Part shown: positions 1-6,481 of the stretch, piece by piece
Position numbering within the stretch: position 1 is the first letter of the stretch
How the letters are laid out: every line of letters begins with the position of its first letter
Notes under the pieces: generated by a model
Told to the model about the DNA's origin: nothing
Seen by the model: the letters and a program-made list of their open reading frames with translations, nothing else
The model's database searches: none
Source: an uncultured Lachnospiraceae bacterium
Lineage (GTDB): Bacteria; Bacillota; Clostridia; Lachnospirales; Lachnospiraceae
Direction of reading: 5' to 3'
NCBI GenBank assembly: GCA_910578885.1
Contig: CAJTSH010000057.1
Location: forward strand, 1-15,678
Length of the DNA stretch: 15,678 nucleotides
Translations under genes and position numbers: made by a program

Positions 1-771
1 CGATTTAACGGACAGCAATATGATCTAATTACCCAACAGTATTATTTAAGAGCGAGATTCTATAATCCAGTCATAGCGCGGTTTACTCAAGAAGATACCT
101 ACCGCGGGGACGGGCTGAACCTGTATGCGTATTGTGCTAACAATCCAATCTATTACATAGATCCGAGCGGATATGCGTCAGACTGTATAAAAGAAGCATA
201 CCATAAAGCGATTGCTAATGGAAAATCTAAGTCAGAAGCATTAAAAAAAGCTTATAATAAAGCAATTGCTAATGGAAAATCTAAGTCAGAAGCATATAAG
301 TTAGCAAAAGAAGTATATTGGGAAGATGTAAATGATGAGTATAATTATAATCGAAATTCAACAGTCGGAAATAAAACTGGTAAGAACTCTAAAATACTTG
401 GTGATCATTTAAAAAAAGAAGGACGTTCAGTTGGAAACAATCAAGCAGCAGCACATATTGTTGCATCTACAGGAAGATTTGGTCGTTGGATGGCGGCAGC
501 TGAATCAAGAAAAATATTAAATAGATACGATATTAGTGTTAATGACGCTGCTAATGGAATTCCATTAGGACATCCTAAGCCCCATGGTAGAACTCATACT
601 AGAACATTTCATAATAAAGTTTTTGCCCGTTTAAGTTCTTTAGAAACGAACATGAAAAATAAAGGGTATGGAAAAAATGCAATACGAAGGGCATTGAGAA
701 ATGAATTGAGATGTATTGGAAAGATAACAGAACAAAATATTTTCAAATCAGATTTTTATGATTATTTATAA
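1..771 (+). CDS. Rhs protein C-terminus with AHH-type nuclease toxin tip (5' partial)
   Basis: The frame is open from the window edge and encodes the last 256 residues of a larger protein. Residues 1-59 are the end of an Rhs core: RARFYNP, RFTQEDTY, LNLYAYCANNP and the junction motif DPSG (residues 54-57). Such Rhs cores form a shell that carries a variable toxin at the C-terminus. After the junction comes an 18-residue tandem repeat, then a domain that reads like the AHH clade of the HNH/Endo VII nucleases: AAHIVAS (150-156), an R-x-IL segment, VNDAANG, HGRTHT and FHNKV. The predicted activity is metal-dependent DNA or RNA cleavage in a competitor. Where the family usually has two adjacent histidines, this protein has Ala-His (A151-H152), so activity could be altered. 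The ATG at 490 lies inside this frame and is not a real start. The toxin part looks AT-richer than the core, as expected for an exchanged cassette. Core assignment is firm, nuclease class likely. Confidence 0.85.
   Translation, partial: RFNGQQYDLITQQYYLRARFYNPVIARFTQEDTYRGDGLNLYAYCANNPIYYIDPSGYASDCIKEAYHKAIANGKSKSEALKKAYNKAIANGKSKSEAYKLAKEVYWEDVNDEYNYNRNSTVGNKTGKNSKILGDHLKKEGRSVGNNQAAAHIVASTGRFGRWMAAAESRKILNRYDISVNDAANGIPLGHPKPHGRTHTRTFHNKVFARLSSLETNMKNKGYGKNAIRRALRNELRCIGKITEQNIFKSDFYDYL
196..303 (+). repeat. Two tandem 54-bp units (18-residue repeat) in the rhs toxin linker
   Basis: Two in-frame copies (196-249 and 250-303) share an identical 30-base core, at 211-240 and again at 265-294. 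Each encodes the segment A-Y-(H/N)-KAIANGKSKSEA followed by three variable residues. The repeat sits just after the DPSG junction and before the nuclease domain, so it probably forms a helical linker. The near identity of the copies suggests recent duplication. Confidence 0.85.
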
Positions 772-790
772 TAACTGAACACCCATTAAG

Positions 791-979
791 CCCCCAGCAG
801 AGCTCTTAACTTGACCCATATTTGTAAAATTGCACAATTATAATTATGAAAAGATACTTTGTTGATTTTATTTCTTCTATACAAATAATATAAGCATAAG
901 TATACGAGAAAAGTTGGCTTATTTTTGTACAAAATTATCTGATTTTAGACGTGTGGGTCAAGTTAAGGCAGAGCTGGGG
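791..979. repeat. MITE-like inverted-repeat segment
   Basis: The left arm (791-819) contains cttaacttgaccca and the right arm (954-979) contains tgggtcaagttaag, a perfect 14-bp inverted match. It continues outward into related but gapped sequence (agctctgctgggg against gcagagctgggg). The 134 bp between the arms are very AT-rich and have no usable reading frame. Inverted ends around a short non-coding core fit a MITE or a deleted insertion sequence. I cannot identify a parent element or a clear target duplication. This segment accounts for most of the gene-free stretch after the rhs gene. Confidence 0.6.
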
Positions 980-1087
980 AGAACAGAGTGAGCAGTAGCG
1001 ATCCATAAAGTACCAAAAATAAAACCTTCATGTTATTATAGATTTGGGTTTAGGCAACCTAATCAACAATAGCAGGAGGTATCCATA

Positions 1088-1498
1088 ATGGATAATCAGA
1101 TTTTAGCACATACCAAGTATAATTGCACGTATCATATTGTTTTTATTCCGAAATATCGCCGGAAAGTGATGTATGGGAAGATTGGGAAAGAGGTTGGCGA
1201 GATATTGTCCACAGTATGTAAAATCACAGGAGTCGAATTGATAAAAGGTGGGGTATGTCCAAACTAGGTATATCTGTATGTTTCGATTCCGCCCAAGATG
1301 AGTATCTCGGAAGTGATGTCAAAATTGAAGGGAAAGAGTGCCCTGATGATATTTGACCGACACCCGGAATACAGGGACAAGTATGGCAGACATTTTTGGG
1401 CAAGAGGATATTATGCTGAGACGATTGGGCAAGTGAATGAAGAGACAATCAAAAAGTACATCGAAGAGCAGGAGGAATGCAGTAGAATAGAAGGATAA
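1088..1498 (+). pseudogene. tnpA: IS200-type Y1 transposase TnpA, inactivated
   Basis: The ATG at 1088 follows an AGGAGG site (1074-1079). The frame encodes MDNQILAHTKYNC, then YHIVFIPKYRRKV, SIPPKMS, KGKSALMIFDRHPE and HFWARGYYAETIG, all strongly characteristic of IS200 transposases, which move single-stranded DNA. An in-frame TAG at 1265-1267 interrupts the protein after 59 residues, and the same frame stays open to 1498. The break falls in the metal-binding HUH site: where relatives read His-Ile-His, this copy reads stop-Val-Tyr, so both histidines are lost. The Y-containing helix near the C-terminus (ETIKKYIEEQ), where the catalytic tyrosine is expected, is still present. The full frame is 136 codons, slightly short for the family. 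This is a dead copy, not a sequencing-style frameshift. Confidence 0.88.
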
Positions 1499-1629
1499 AG
1501 AGCCTCTTTTAAGAGGCAGCCAAGTACCAGAGGTTAGTGAAATACTGCCTATAGGCAGCACCGAAAAAGGGGGTGATTAGACACCGCTTATAGGAGGTAC
1601 CGAAAAATGCCCCGGAGGGGTTTATCCAA

Positions 1630-1650
1630 ACCACCGGCAGAGCCGGTGGT
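1630..1650 (+). repeat. IS200-like right-end hairpin
   Basis: A 9-bp perfect stem, accaccggc pairing with gccggtggt around a 3-base loop, lies at the right end of the element. Transposases of this family recognise such subterminal hairpins as single-stranded DNA. It is the strongest short hairpin in the left third of the window. Confidence 0.75.
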
Positions 1651-1652
1651 CA

Positions 1653-1858
1653 AGTCGTTGATACAAAAGCTTCTCCATTCGCACAACAGCTTTAACAGAG
1701 ACGAAATAAATGGGTATTTCAATCTGTTTATATTCGTCATTAGCTTGTTGTATGACAACCTTGAGAAAGTAGAAGAATTGGTTAATTTAGCTTTTCAAAA
1801 ATGAAAGTTGTTGCGCTATCATGACCAATTTGGCTTAAACAAAAGGAATGACAATTAA
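1653..1858 (+). pseudogene. Small ORF remnant of unknown function, cut by IS200 end and a stop
   Basis: The frame reads SFNRDEINGYFNLFIF and then VEELVNLAFQK, stops at TGA 1802-1804, and continues in the same frame as KLLRYHDQFGLNKRNDN to TAA at 1856-1858. The good continuation after the TGA suggests a premature stop in what was a slightly longer protein. The only upstream ATG (1607) lies inside the IS200 right end, so the first residues of the apparent 65-residue ORF (MPRRGLSKPPAEP) are transposon sequence. I do not recognise the family. It is amphipathic with a short hydrophobic stretch (NLFIFVISLLY). It looks non-functional. Confidence 0.5.
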
Positions 1859-2058
1859 AATATCAACACTGTGCAATAGAGAGTTTTAAATTTTTAGGTG
1901 ATATAATAGGTTAATTATATTTTTTATAATGAAATATTTAGATCAAGTCTATAATATCAGGTTTAGGATAAGCGTTTATAATTTTTTATTCGATGTCAGA
2001 TTTAGAAGTGGGAGATTTTATATAAAATTATGGGTTCAATATCTAAAGGGACTGGGCT
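1859..2058. other. AT-rich stretch without a gene
   Basis: I see no reading frame with coding character, no tRNA-like fold and no clear promoter or terminator here. It runs from the broken small ORF to the first palindromic repeat copy. Confidence 0.4.
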
Positions 2059-2189
2059 GTCAAACGATTTATGAAAAACTGCCTCTTTCAGCCTTTTAGA
2101 AACCAAGATTTTTATATTTTACAAATCCCTGTCAGGATTGAAATTAACGGGTTTGATAGGAATTTGGAAACAAAATAACGGGTCATTAA
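2059..2189 (+). repeat. Palindromic repeat, copy A (diverged)
   Basis: It aligns over its length with copy B at 3033-3178. Shared blocks include tttatgaaaaa, ctgcc(c)tctttc, aaatccctgtca, gaaattaacggg, ggaatttgga and aaaataac. Internal symmetry remains (tttacaaatccctgtca against tgataggaatttggaaa), but the right outer arm has decayed into ggtcattaaaaaatag. It lies just upstream of the DUF4303-type gene and may contribute to its 5' region. Confidence 0.75.
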
Positions 2190-2217
2190 AAAATAGATTC
2201 AATATTTAGGAGGAAAT

Positions 2218-2817
2218 ATGCATATGAAAAATGAAAAAAGAAATGATGAAGCTTTTGTGAAGTTACTGAAAGAAGCTACAAGAAAGGCGTTTTCAGATTT
2301 GTTAGAAAAACATTCAGATGAACATTTTTATTACTGTACCTTGGTGTTGATAGAAGGAGTTGGGTGTCCTACAATTTCGGCAATGTCTAAGGAGGCATTA
2401 GAGCAGGTTGTACAAAAATATAAGGAGCAGTATAGAGATGATAGCCCTACAGAAATTCTGAGAAAGGACTTAAAATGGTCTTATGCAGATTCCCCATATT
2501 GCTTTTATGGCGAACAATATTTTAAAGAAGTGCAGGAAATGACAAATGAAAGAGATCTGGATATAGGTGATGATGAGGAAGATGATGAAAAATTTATGAA
2601 GGAATATGAGTTTCGCTTGGATTCCATGGAAAAAGTTATGTCAGATCTGGACAAGGAAGGCGTATTTGGTAGTGGAGAAAAGCGAAAAAATATAGTGGTA
2701 GCAGCAGAAGTAATGCCTCCGGATTATACCAATACAGAAAGAGTATTAAGATTAAACTCAAGAGAAACTTTAAAAGAGTGGCTGGAAGAAGAAGCAGAGC
2801 TGGAGGAGGAATTTTAG
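2218..2817 (+). CDS. DUF4303-type protein, probable toxin-immunity partner
   Basis: This predicted soluble 199-residue acidic protein has no signal peptide or membrane segment. AGGAGG lies at 2208-2213. The ATG at 2218 is only 4 nt downstream and the ATG at 2224 is 10 nt downstream, so either may be used. The order of features fits DUF4303: an N-terminal helix (EAFVKLLKEATRKAFSDLLE), FYYCTLVLIEG, a TISAMSKEAL segment, LKWSYADSPYCFYG, and a late VFGSGEKRKNIVVAAEV with LRLNSRETLKEW. The tail is rich in glutamate. Members of this family are often found beside polymorphic toxin genes, and this one follows an Rhs nuclease tip, so immunity is the best guess. It is not adjacent to the toxin, because IS and repeat DNA separate them. 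Direct pairing with that toxin is inference. Family assignment is from memory of the sequence pattern. Confidence 0.7.
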   Translation: MHMKNEKRNDEAFVKLLKEATRKAFSDLLEKHSDEHFYYCTLVLIEGVGCPTISAMSKEALEQVVQKYKEQYRDDSPTEILRKDLKWSYADSPYCFYGEQYFKEVQEMTNERDLDIGDDEEDDEKFMKEYEFRLDSMEKVMSDLDKEGVFGSGEKRKNIVVAAEVMPPDYTNTERVLRLNSRETLKEWLEEEAELEEEF

Positions 2818-3032
2818 AGGATAAGAAGAATTCTAATAAGTGTGATAGTAAAATGTGTGAAGGATTGATGTAAACACGAAGAATCGCATGATGGGGAACT
2901 ATTAATGAATATACTTGTTTGCATTCTGCTGCACAGTTTGAAATGACGGATGTTGTAGTGTATATTTTACCAGATAGTGCAAGAATACATTGCATTCCGA
3001 TTCCTTTAACTCTTTTCATAATAACAGGTAGT
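2818..3032. other. Gap without a recognisable gene
   Basis: Short overlapping frames on both strands show no coding character that I can recognise. I see no RNA gene. The stretch ends where palindromic repeat copy B begins. Confidence 0.4.
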
Positions 3033-3193
3033 GTCAAATGGTTTATGAAAAAACTGCCCTCTTTCTGCCTCTTAGAGACCATTATATTTATGCTTCGCAA
3101 ATCCCTGTCAAGCCTGAAATTAACGGGCTTTCAGCCCGGGCTTGACAGGAATTTGGAAGCAAAATAACTGGTCACTAAGAGGTTGAAAGAGGG
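3033..3193 (+). repeat. Palindromic MITE-like repeat, copy B (well preserved)
   Basis: Nested inverted repeats make nearly the whole segment foldable. The outer arms 3057-3081 and 3169-3193 match at about 21 of 25 positions. Middle arms at 3091-3104 (tgcttcgcaaatcc) and 3148-3161 (ggaatttggaagca) pair with few mismatches. The inner arms 3104-3114 and 3139-3149 (cctgtcaagcc / ggcttgacagg) are a perfect 11-bp match. The first 146 bp are a diverged direct repeat of copy A at 2059-2189. It is non-coding and lies about 50 bp beyond the end of the minus-strand gene at 3247. Confidence 0.8.
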
Positions 3194-3214
3194 GGAAAAG
3201 GCACCGATAGGCTA

Positions 3215-3237
3215 AACCCCTTGATTTTACTGGGGTT
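3215..3237 (-). terminator. Possible weak stem-loop after the minus-strand gene
   Basis: A 6-bp stem (aacccc / ggggtt) with an 11-nt loop lies 9 nt beyond the stop codon of the minus-strand gene. It lacks a proper T-run on that strand, so termination is doubtful. Confidence 0.25.
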
Positions 3238-3246
3238 GAGACAATT

Positions 3247-4809
3247 TTAGGCACTTAACAATGAAATCTTGCGCAAAATGGCAAAATTTCTGCATAGGAA
3301 AAACACCTGTGCCAATGCTGGTATAAGTACAAGATTCCTTACAGCAAGCCCTGCGGCAATGACTTCTTTTCCGTAAGAGGTGGCGAAGTATTTATAAGTT
3401 CCCTTTGCGCGTTCGATGATTCCATGGAGCCGGAGCCTTTTAAAGATTCTGGACATGGCTGACGGGCTGATGTCTTCCAGATGTTGACGGATATCTTTTC
3501 CCTGCATCTCGAATGTCATGTATTCGCCCCGGCTGATTATTTCCAGTACCCGCAGGTCGCGTTCCGCAGAAAAATTCAACCCACGGTAAGAACGCTCATT
3601 TTCCACAGCCGGGCTGGTGGCTTTTGTAAGATTCCCGTTCCCGCTGCTATGGTCATCAAACGATGAGACAAACTCAAGATACCGATAGTTGGCAGCCTTC
3701 ATGATTGTGAATAGCTGGTAAAGGCTGTAGATGCTTTTCTTCAGAGGGGCTTTCTGCTCCGGTGAACTGCCGTCCCTGTGCTCCACTTTCCGTTTTACCC
3801 GGAAAGCCCCGATGTCATTGCAGGTGCTTTCTATCCGTAAGACATGGCCGAACTTATCATACATTTTGATTGATACATCACCCATATGGTGTTTGATCCT
3901 CGTTCCGAGAATACGCTGGTTATAGTTGGTGCCGACCTCTTTCTTACAGTTATAGGTAATCCGTTGTCCAAGGAAAGTGGCGATGTTATCCGGCTTTACC
4001 GTAAAGATTGCCGTGCGCACGATCTCTTCATAAAGGGGTTCCAGGTCACGGGGCTGTTTAAACATGATATCTGCTGCGCACTCAATCTGTTGGACTGTCC
4101 ATGTATAACCAAGGCCAAGGGCCTGCGCTACGGGGCAGCAGCGCCCTGCAAGGACGTCCAGAATCTTATGGAGGTCTTCGGGATTGATCCGGTCGGAAAG
4201 CTTCTGGGCCGCCTCGATATCAGAGATTTCGAGGAAGGCATTGTCCTGCATACGGTAGGCGATATTCTTTTCCTGTAGTTTATGGGCGAGGAGATTATGG
4301 CCATTCATATAGAACTGGAGACGGAAAGGAGCCCATGTGGGGACACGCAGATAACACAGGCCAAGCTCTTTGTCAATGAAATAAAAGTAATAGTGGAGGC
4401 ATTTGCCCTGATCAAACTTAAGGAATGTCTTTCCGGTGGATTTATCATGCCAGGGCTTATAAGTATTGCACTGTTCCATGGCAGAAAAAATATGTACCAG
4501 TCCTTCAGATTTACCAGTCTTGAGAATGATGTCCTGGATGCGGTCATCTTTACGGAAGGCGTGGAGTTTACGGATAAACTCAATCTCAATGCCGTTTTCA
4601 TCAGCGATACGCTGGGCATTTGAGCGGACTTGTTCCGTAAGGGGCTGAGAGAAATTCGAGAAATCAAAAATACGGATGTTGTTGGCTTTCAGATAGCCGG
4701 TCATGCCTTCGGCATGGCTCCAACCAGGGATATAGCCCTGGATGATCATACGGTCATAACAGGTAATCGTACCATAAATCTTTTCAGCATATTTATCCGT
4801 GAGTAACAT
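3247..4809 (-). CDS. Unclassified winged-helix protein, probably mobile-element-borne
   Basis: The frame is open from an ATG at 4824, but the GGAGG on this strand overlaps that codon. It is spaced 8 nt from the third ATG at 4809, which I prefer; the protein is then 520 residues. I recognise the type as a recurrent family of about 500 residues often labelled hypothetical or MarR-like, with conserved stretches such as FSAMEQCNTYK, KCLHYYFYFID, GLCYLRVPTWAPF, IKMYDKFG and VLRIEST. The end (SPSAMSRIFKRLRLHGIIERA) reads as a winged helix-turn-helix, followed by a hydrophobic-rich tail. No DDE, HUH or recombinase signature is evident. Such genes recur as isolated units, which suggests a mobile element of unknown mechanism, but I find no terminal repeats here. 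It stands alone, opposite to its neighbours, with its own promoter. Function is unknown. Confidence 0.65.
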   Translation of the reverse strand: MLLTDKYAEKIYGTITCYDRMIIQGYIPGWSHAEGMTGYLKANNIRIFDFSNFSQPLTEQVRSNAQRIADENGIEIEFIRKLHAFRKDDRIQDIILKTGKSEGLVHIFSAMEQCNTYKPWHDKSTGKTFLKFDQGKCLHYYFYFIDKELGLCYLRVPTWAPFRLQFYMNGHNLLAHKLQEKNIAYRMQDNAFLEISDIEAAQKLSDRINPEDLHKILDVLAGRCCPVAQALGLGYTWTVQQIECAADIMFKQPRDLEPLYEEIVRTAIFTVKPDNIATFLGQRITYNCKKEVGTNYNQRILGTRIKHHMGDVSIKMYDKFGHVLRIESTCNDIGAFRVKRKVEHRDGSSPEQKAPLKKSIYSLYQLFTIMKAANYRYLEFVSSFDDHSSGNGNLTKATSPAVENERSYRGLNFSAERDLRVLEIISRGEYMTFEMQGKDIRQHLEDISPSAMSRIFKRLRLHGIIERAKGTYKYFATSYGKEVIAAGLAVRNLVLIPALAQVFFLCRNFAILRKISLLSA

Positions 4810-4835
4810 AACCATATCCTCCATGTTTTTTCTTT

Positions 4836-4864
4836 ATTGTACTTGAAACTTGGAGATAATGCAA
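4836..4864 (-). promoter_or_regulatory. Sigma-A-type promoter for the minus-strand gene
   Basis: Read on the minus strand, a -35 TTGCAT (4859-4864) is followed after exactly 17 bp by a -10 TACAAT (4836-4841). This lies 27 nt before the preferred start codon. The -10 matches consensus at five of six positions. Confidence 0.6.
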
Positions 4865-4904
4865 AAACTTTTCCGGTTTATCCGGGTTAGGAAATACAAT
4901 CAAA

Positions 4905-5260
4905 TATTTTTATGGCATGCTGTGCAATATCACAAAGGTTGTGCTACCAAACCAGTACGATGACAGGACAGGCGACGGTGCAGGATACATTTATGACTAT
5001 GACTGTGTAAACAGGCTGGTACAGATCACACAGCACCGGACGGGACTGTGATAAAGCGTTATGTGTATGATGCCCATGGAAATATCATTAAAGAGATGGA
5101 CGGAGAAGGGTACGCCAGTGCCGATAATGATGAAGACCGGACAGAAACCTTATACCAGTACAATGCCATCGGCTGGCTGACAGAGAAGCGTGAGCCTGTG
5201 GAACTGGAAAGCGGCAGGGTGCTCTGCCGCCTGACCCGGTACCAATACGATACCAGGAAC
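4905..5260 (+). pseudogene. rhs gene fragment, frameshifted and truncated at both ends
   Basis: The first reading frame gives KVVLPNQYDDRTGDG, YIYDYDCVNRLVQIT and then a stop after a wrong-frame QHRTGL. A second frame, from about 5035, gives PDGTVIKRYVYDAHGNIIKE, LYQYNAIGWLTEKREP and LTRYQYDTRN. These are YD-type Rhs repeats. The switch is explained by two extra bases near 5028-5032, where cagatcacacagcaccg would be cagatcacagcaccg in an intact gene. No start codon or RBS precedes it, and the right end is joined to unrelated coding sequence near 5250-5262. It is visibly GC-richer than the operon that follows. It may be debris of the same rhs family as 1-771 or a separate orphan copy. Confidence 0.8.
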
Positions 5261-5379
5261 GGTATGAGCAGCACAAGACGCTGAATTATTTTGTTCTGAC
5301 GGCAGTGTGGGTGGTGGTTCTGGCGGGGTATATATTGATCGTAACCATGGCAGGACGCATGCTGCAAAAAACAAAGTGA
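5251..5379 (+). pseudogene. Truncated C-terminus of a one-helix membrane protein
   Basis: In a frame different from the rhs fragment, the sequence reads YQERYEQHKTLNYFVL, then a strongly hydrophobic stretch (TAVWVVVLAGYILIVTMAG), then RMLQKTK and TGA at 5377-5379. A transmembrane helix with basic residues after it is a credible protein tail, and the frame has no start codon of its own. It appears to be a 3' fragment fused to rhs debris by deletion or recombination. The family is unknown. Chance cannot be excluded at this length. Confidence 0.4.
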
Positions 5380-5406
5380 AAAGACAAAACATAATGAGGT
5401 GTTAAT

Positions 5407-6480
5407 ATGAAATGTATAAAGGCAGAGGAAAAAATTACTTCTAGTACTTTTTATGACATAATGGTGCCACGAATATTGGAGGCAATTAATAATATGAAAG
5501 TAGGAGAAGATATTGTCATAGATTTAAGCAAGACAGTATCAGTGGATGCAATGGCAGTACCGCTTCTCCTAAACACTGCAAGATGGATCATTGGGCAAAA
5601 AGGAATTAATCCGCAAATATATATTCCTAATCTGGATGCAAAAAAAGATCTAAAAAATTACTTGGAAAAAGTTGGTTTTTTTAATACCTGTGATTTTTAT
5701 GATTATTATGGAATTAATACAGAGAGAATATTTGCCAAAATGAATCAGATTAATTTTGCCACATATATTTTTATAGATAATGCAAAAGACGATTCACAAG
5801 AAGAACGCGAACGGATTGAAGAATCAGTTTTAAGGAAACTTATTAATAGCAATATAAATAATTCATATGTTTCGTTTTGGGATTATTGGAGAGAGTTTAA
5901 TGATTCTCAAGCTGGAGGGAATGTAGTAGAAAATGTGATCAGAGCCATCTGTGCTAATACTGGAATCCATACAAAAGAAAATGCTATCTTGACATTACAG
6001 CGAAATATAGCACTGAATAGAGTGTGTATTTCAGTTGCTGACTGTGGTCAGGGGTTGTATGATTCTCTTAAAAGAAAAAAAGGTTTTCAACCAACAACAA
6101 TGTCTTTTGAAAAATTTAAGACATTAAAGGGTGAAGAGGCAGATTTGTATGCGATTGTCGAAGCGGTTGCGTATAGATTCTATGATGAAGAATATGGATT
6201 ATATCATATTTTAATTAAACTTTTAGAATTTCAAACAGAGCAAGAAAAAGGCCATAGGAGCGACAAGGATAAAGTTTGGAAAATGCGCATTCATACAAAC
6301 AATAAGCGCATAATTTTTACGGGGAATAATTGCAGAGGACTAGAAAAGGCATCTACAAAACAGGATTTTGTTCGAAAATTATTAATGCTTTGTAAAAGTA
6401 AATATGTGGCGAGAACAACTTGTAACTACCCAGGAGTGCATGTCGAAATTGAAATTCCATATGATAAGGAGAAGGTGTAG
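5407..6480 (+). CDS. STAS-like domain fused to GHKL-type ATPase
   Basis: The 357-residue protein starts at an ATG 5 nt after GAGGTG. Residues 1-95 read as a STAS fold: a strand DIVIDLSKTVSVDAMAVPLLL (36-56), then a helix and IYIPNL, as in anti-sigma antagonists. Residues from about 165 look like a GHKL (HATPase) fold: an N-box-like helix with Glu175-Asn176 in GGNVVENVIRAICANTG, the G1-type motif DCGQG (212-216), a possible lid region with GLYHIL (264-269), and a last strand GVHVEIEIP. Proteins of this type bind ATP and act in partner switching or as sensor switches, here with antagonist and ATPase in one chain. There is no kinase His box and no membrane segment. It is the first gene of the block, and the next gene starts 1 nt after its stop. 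Its exact role is unknown. Confidence 0.7.
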   Translation: MKCIKAEEKITSSTFYDIMVPRILEAINNMKVGEDIVIDLSKTVSVDAMAVPLLLNTARWIIGQKGINPQIYIPNLDAKKDLKNYLEKVGFFNTCDFYDYYGINTERIFAKMNQINFATYIFIDNAKDDSQEERERIEESVLRKLINSNINNSYVSFWDYWREFNDSQAGGNVVENVIRAICANTGIHTKENAILTLQRNIALNRVCISVADCGQGLYDSLKRKKGFQPTTMSFEKFKTLKGEEADLYAIVEAVAYRFYDEEYGLYHILIKLLEFQTEQEKGHRSDKDKVWKMRIHTNNKRIIFTGNNCRGLEKASTKQDFVRKLLMLCKSKYVARTTCNYPGVHVEIEIPYDKEKV

Positions 6481-6481
6481 T

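Larger units (their letters stand above)
1042..1655 (+). mobile_element. Degenerate IS200-like (IS200/IS605 family) insertion
   Basis: The element contains a single Y1-type transposase frame and the structured 3' region typical of IS200-like elements. After the gene come several short hairpins, at 1502-1517 (7-bp stem) and 1545-1558 (perfect 14-bp palindrome), with repeated GTACCGAAAA or CACCGAAAA motifs. A strong terminal hairpin follows at 1630-1650. The possible left-end hairpin is weak (ttagg/cctaa, 1050-1062), so the left boundary is approximate. No tnpB-like gene accompanies it. The transposase is inactivated, so the copy should not move by itself. It appears to have interrupted or fused to a small ORF at its right side. 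Confidence 0.7.

Noticed and set aside
196..303. CRISPR-like repeat
   Set aside because: Only two contiguous in-frame copies with no spacers; it is a protein-coding tandem duplication.
490..771. Separate small gene starting at ATG 490
   Set aside because: The frame is continuous with the Rhs frame from position 1, and no RBS precedes this ATG; it is an internal Met.
1265..1267. Recoded TAG in the transposase
   Set aside because: The catalytic histidines around the stop are also lost, so read-through would still give an inactive enzyme; simple decay is the better explanation.
2636..3100. Minus-strand ORF of 154 codons over the DUF4303-type gene end
   Set aside because: It overlaps a well-supported gene, has low-complexity Leu/Ser-rich sequence and no RBS support; a shadow frame.
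3886..4623. Plus-strand ORFs opposite the winged-helix gene
   Set aside because: They mirror the minus-strand codon structure and match no family that I recognise.
6404..6481. Longer N-terminus for the PRTase-type protein
   Set aside because: It would overlap the end of the STAS-GHKL gene by 77 nt; the ATG at 6482 has AAGGAG and perfect spacing after the stop.
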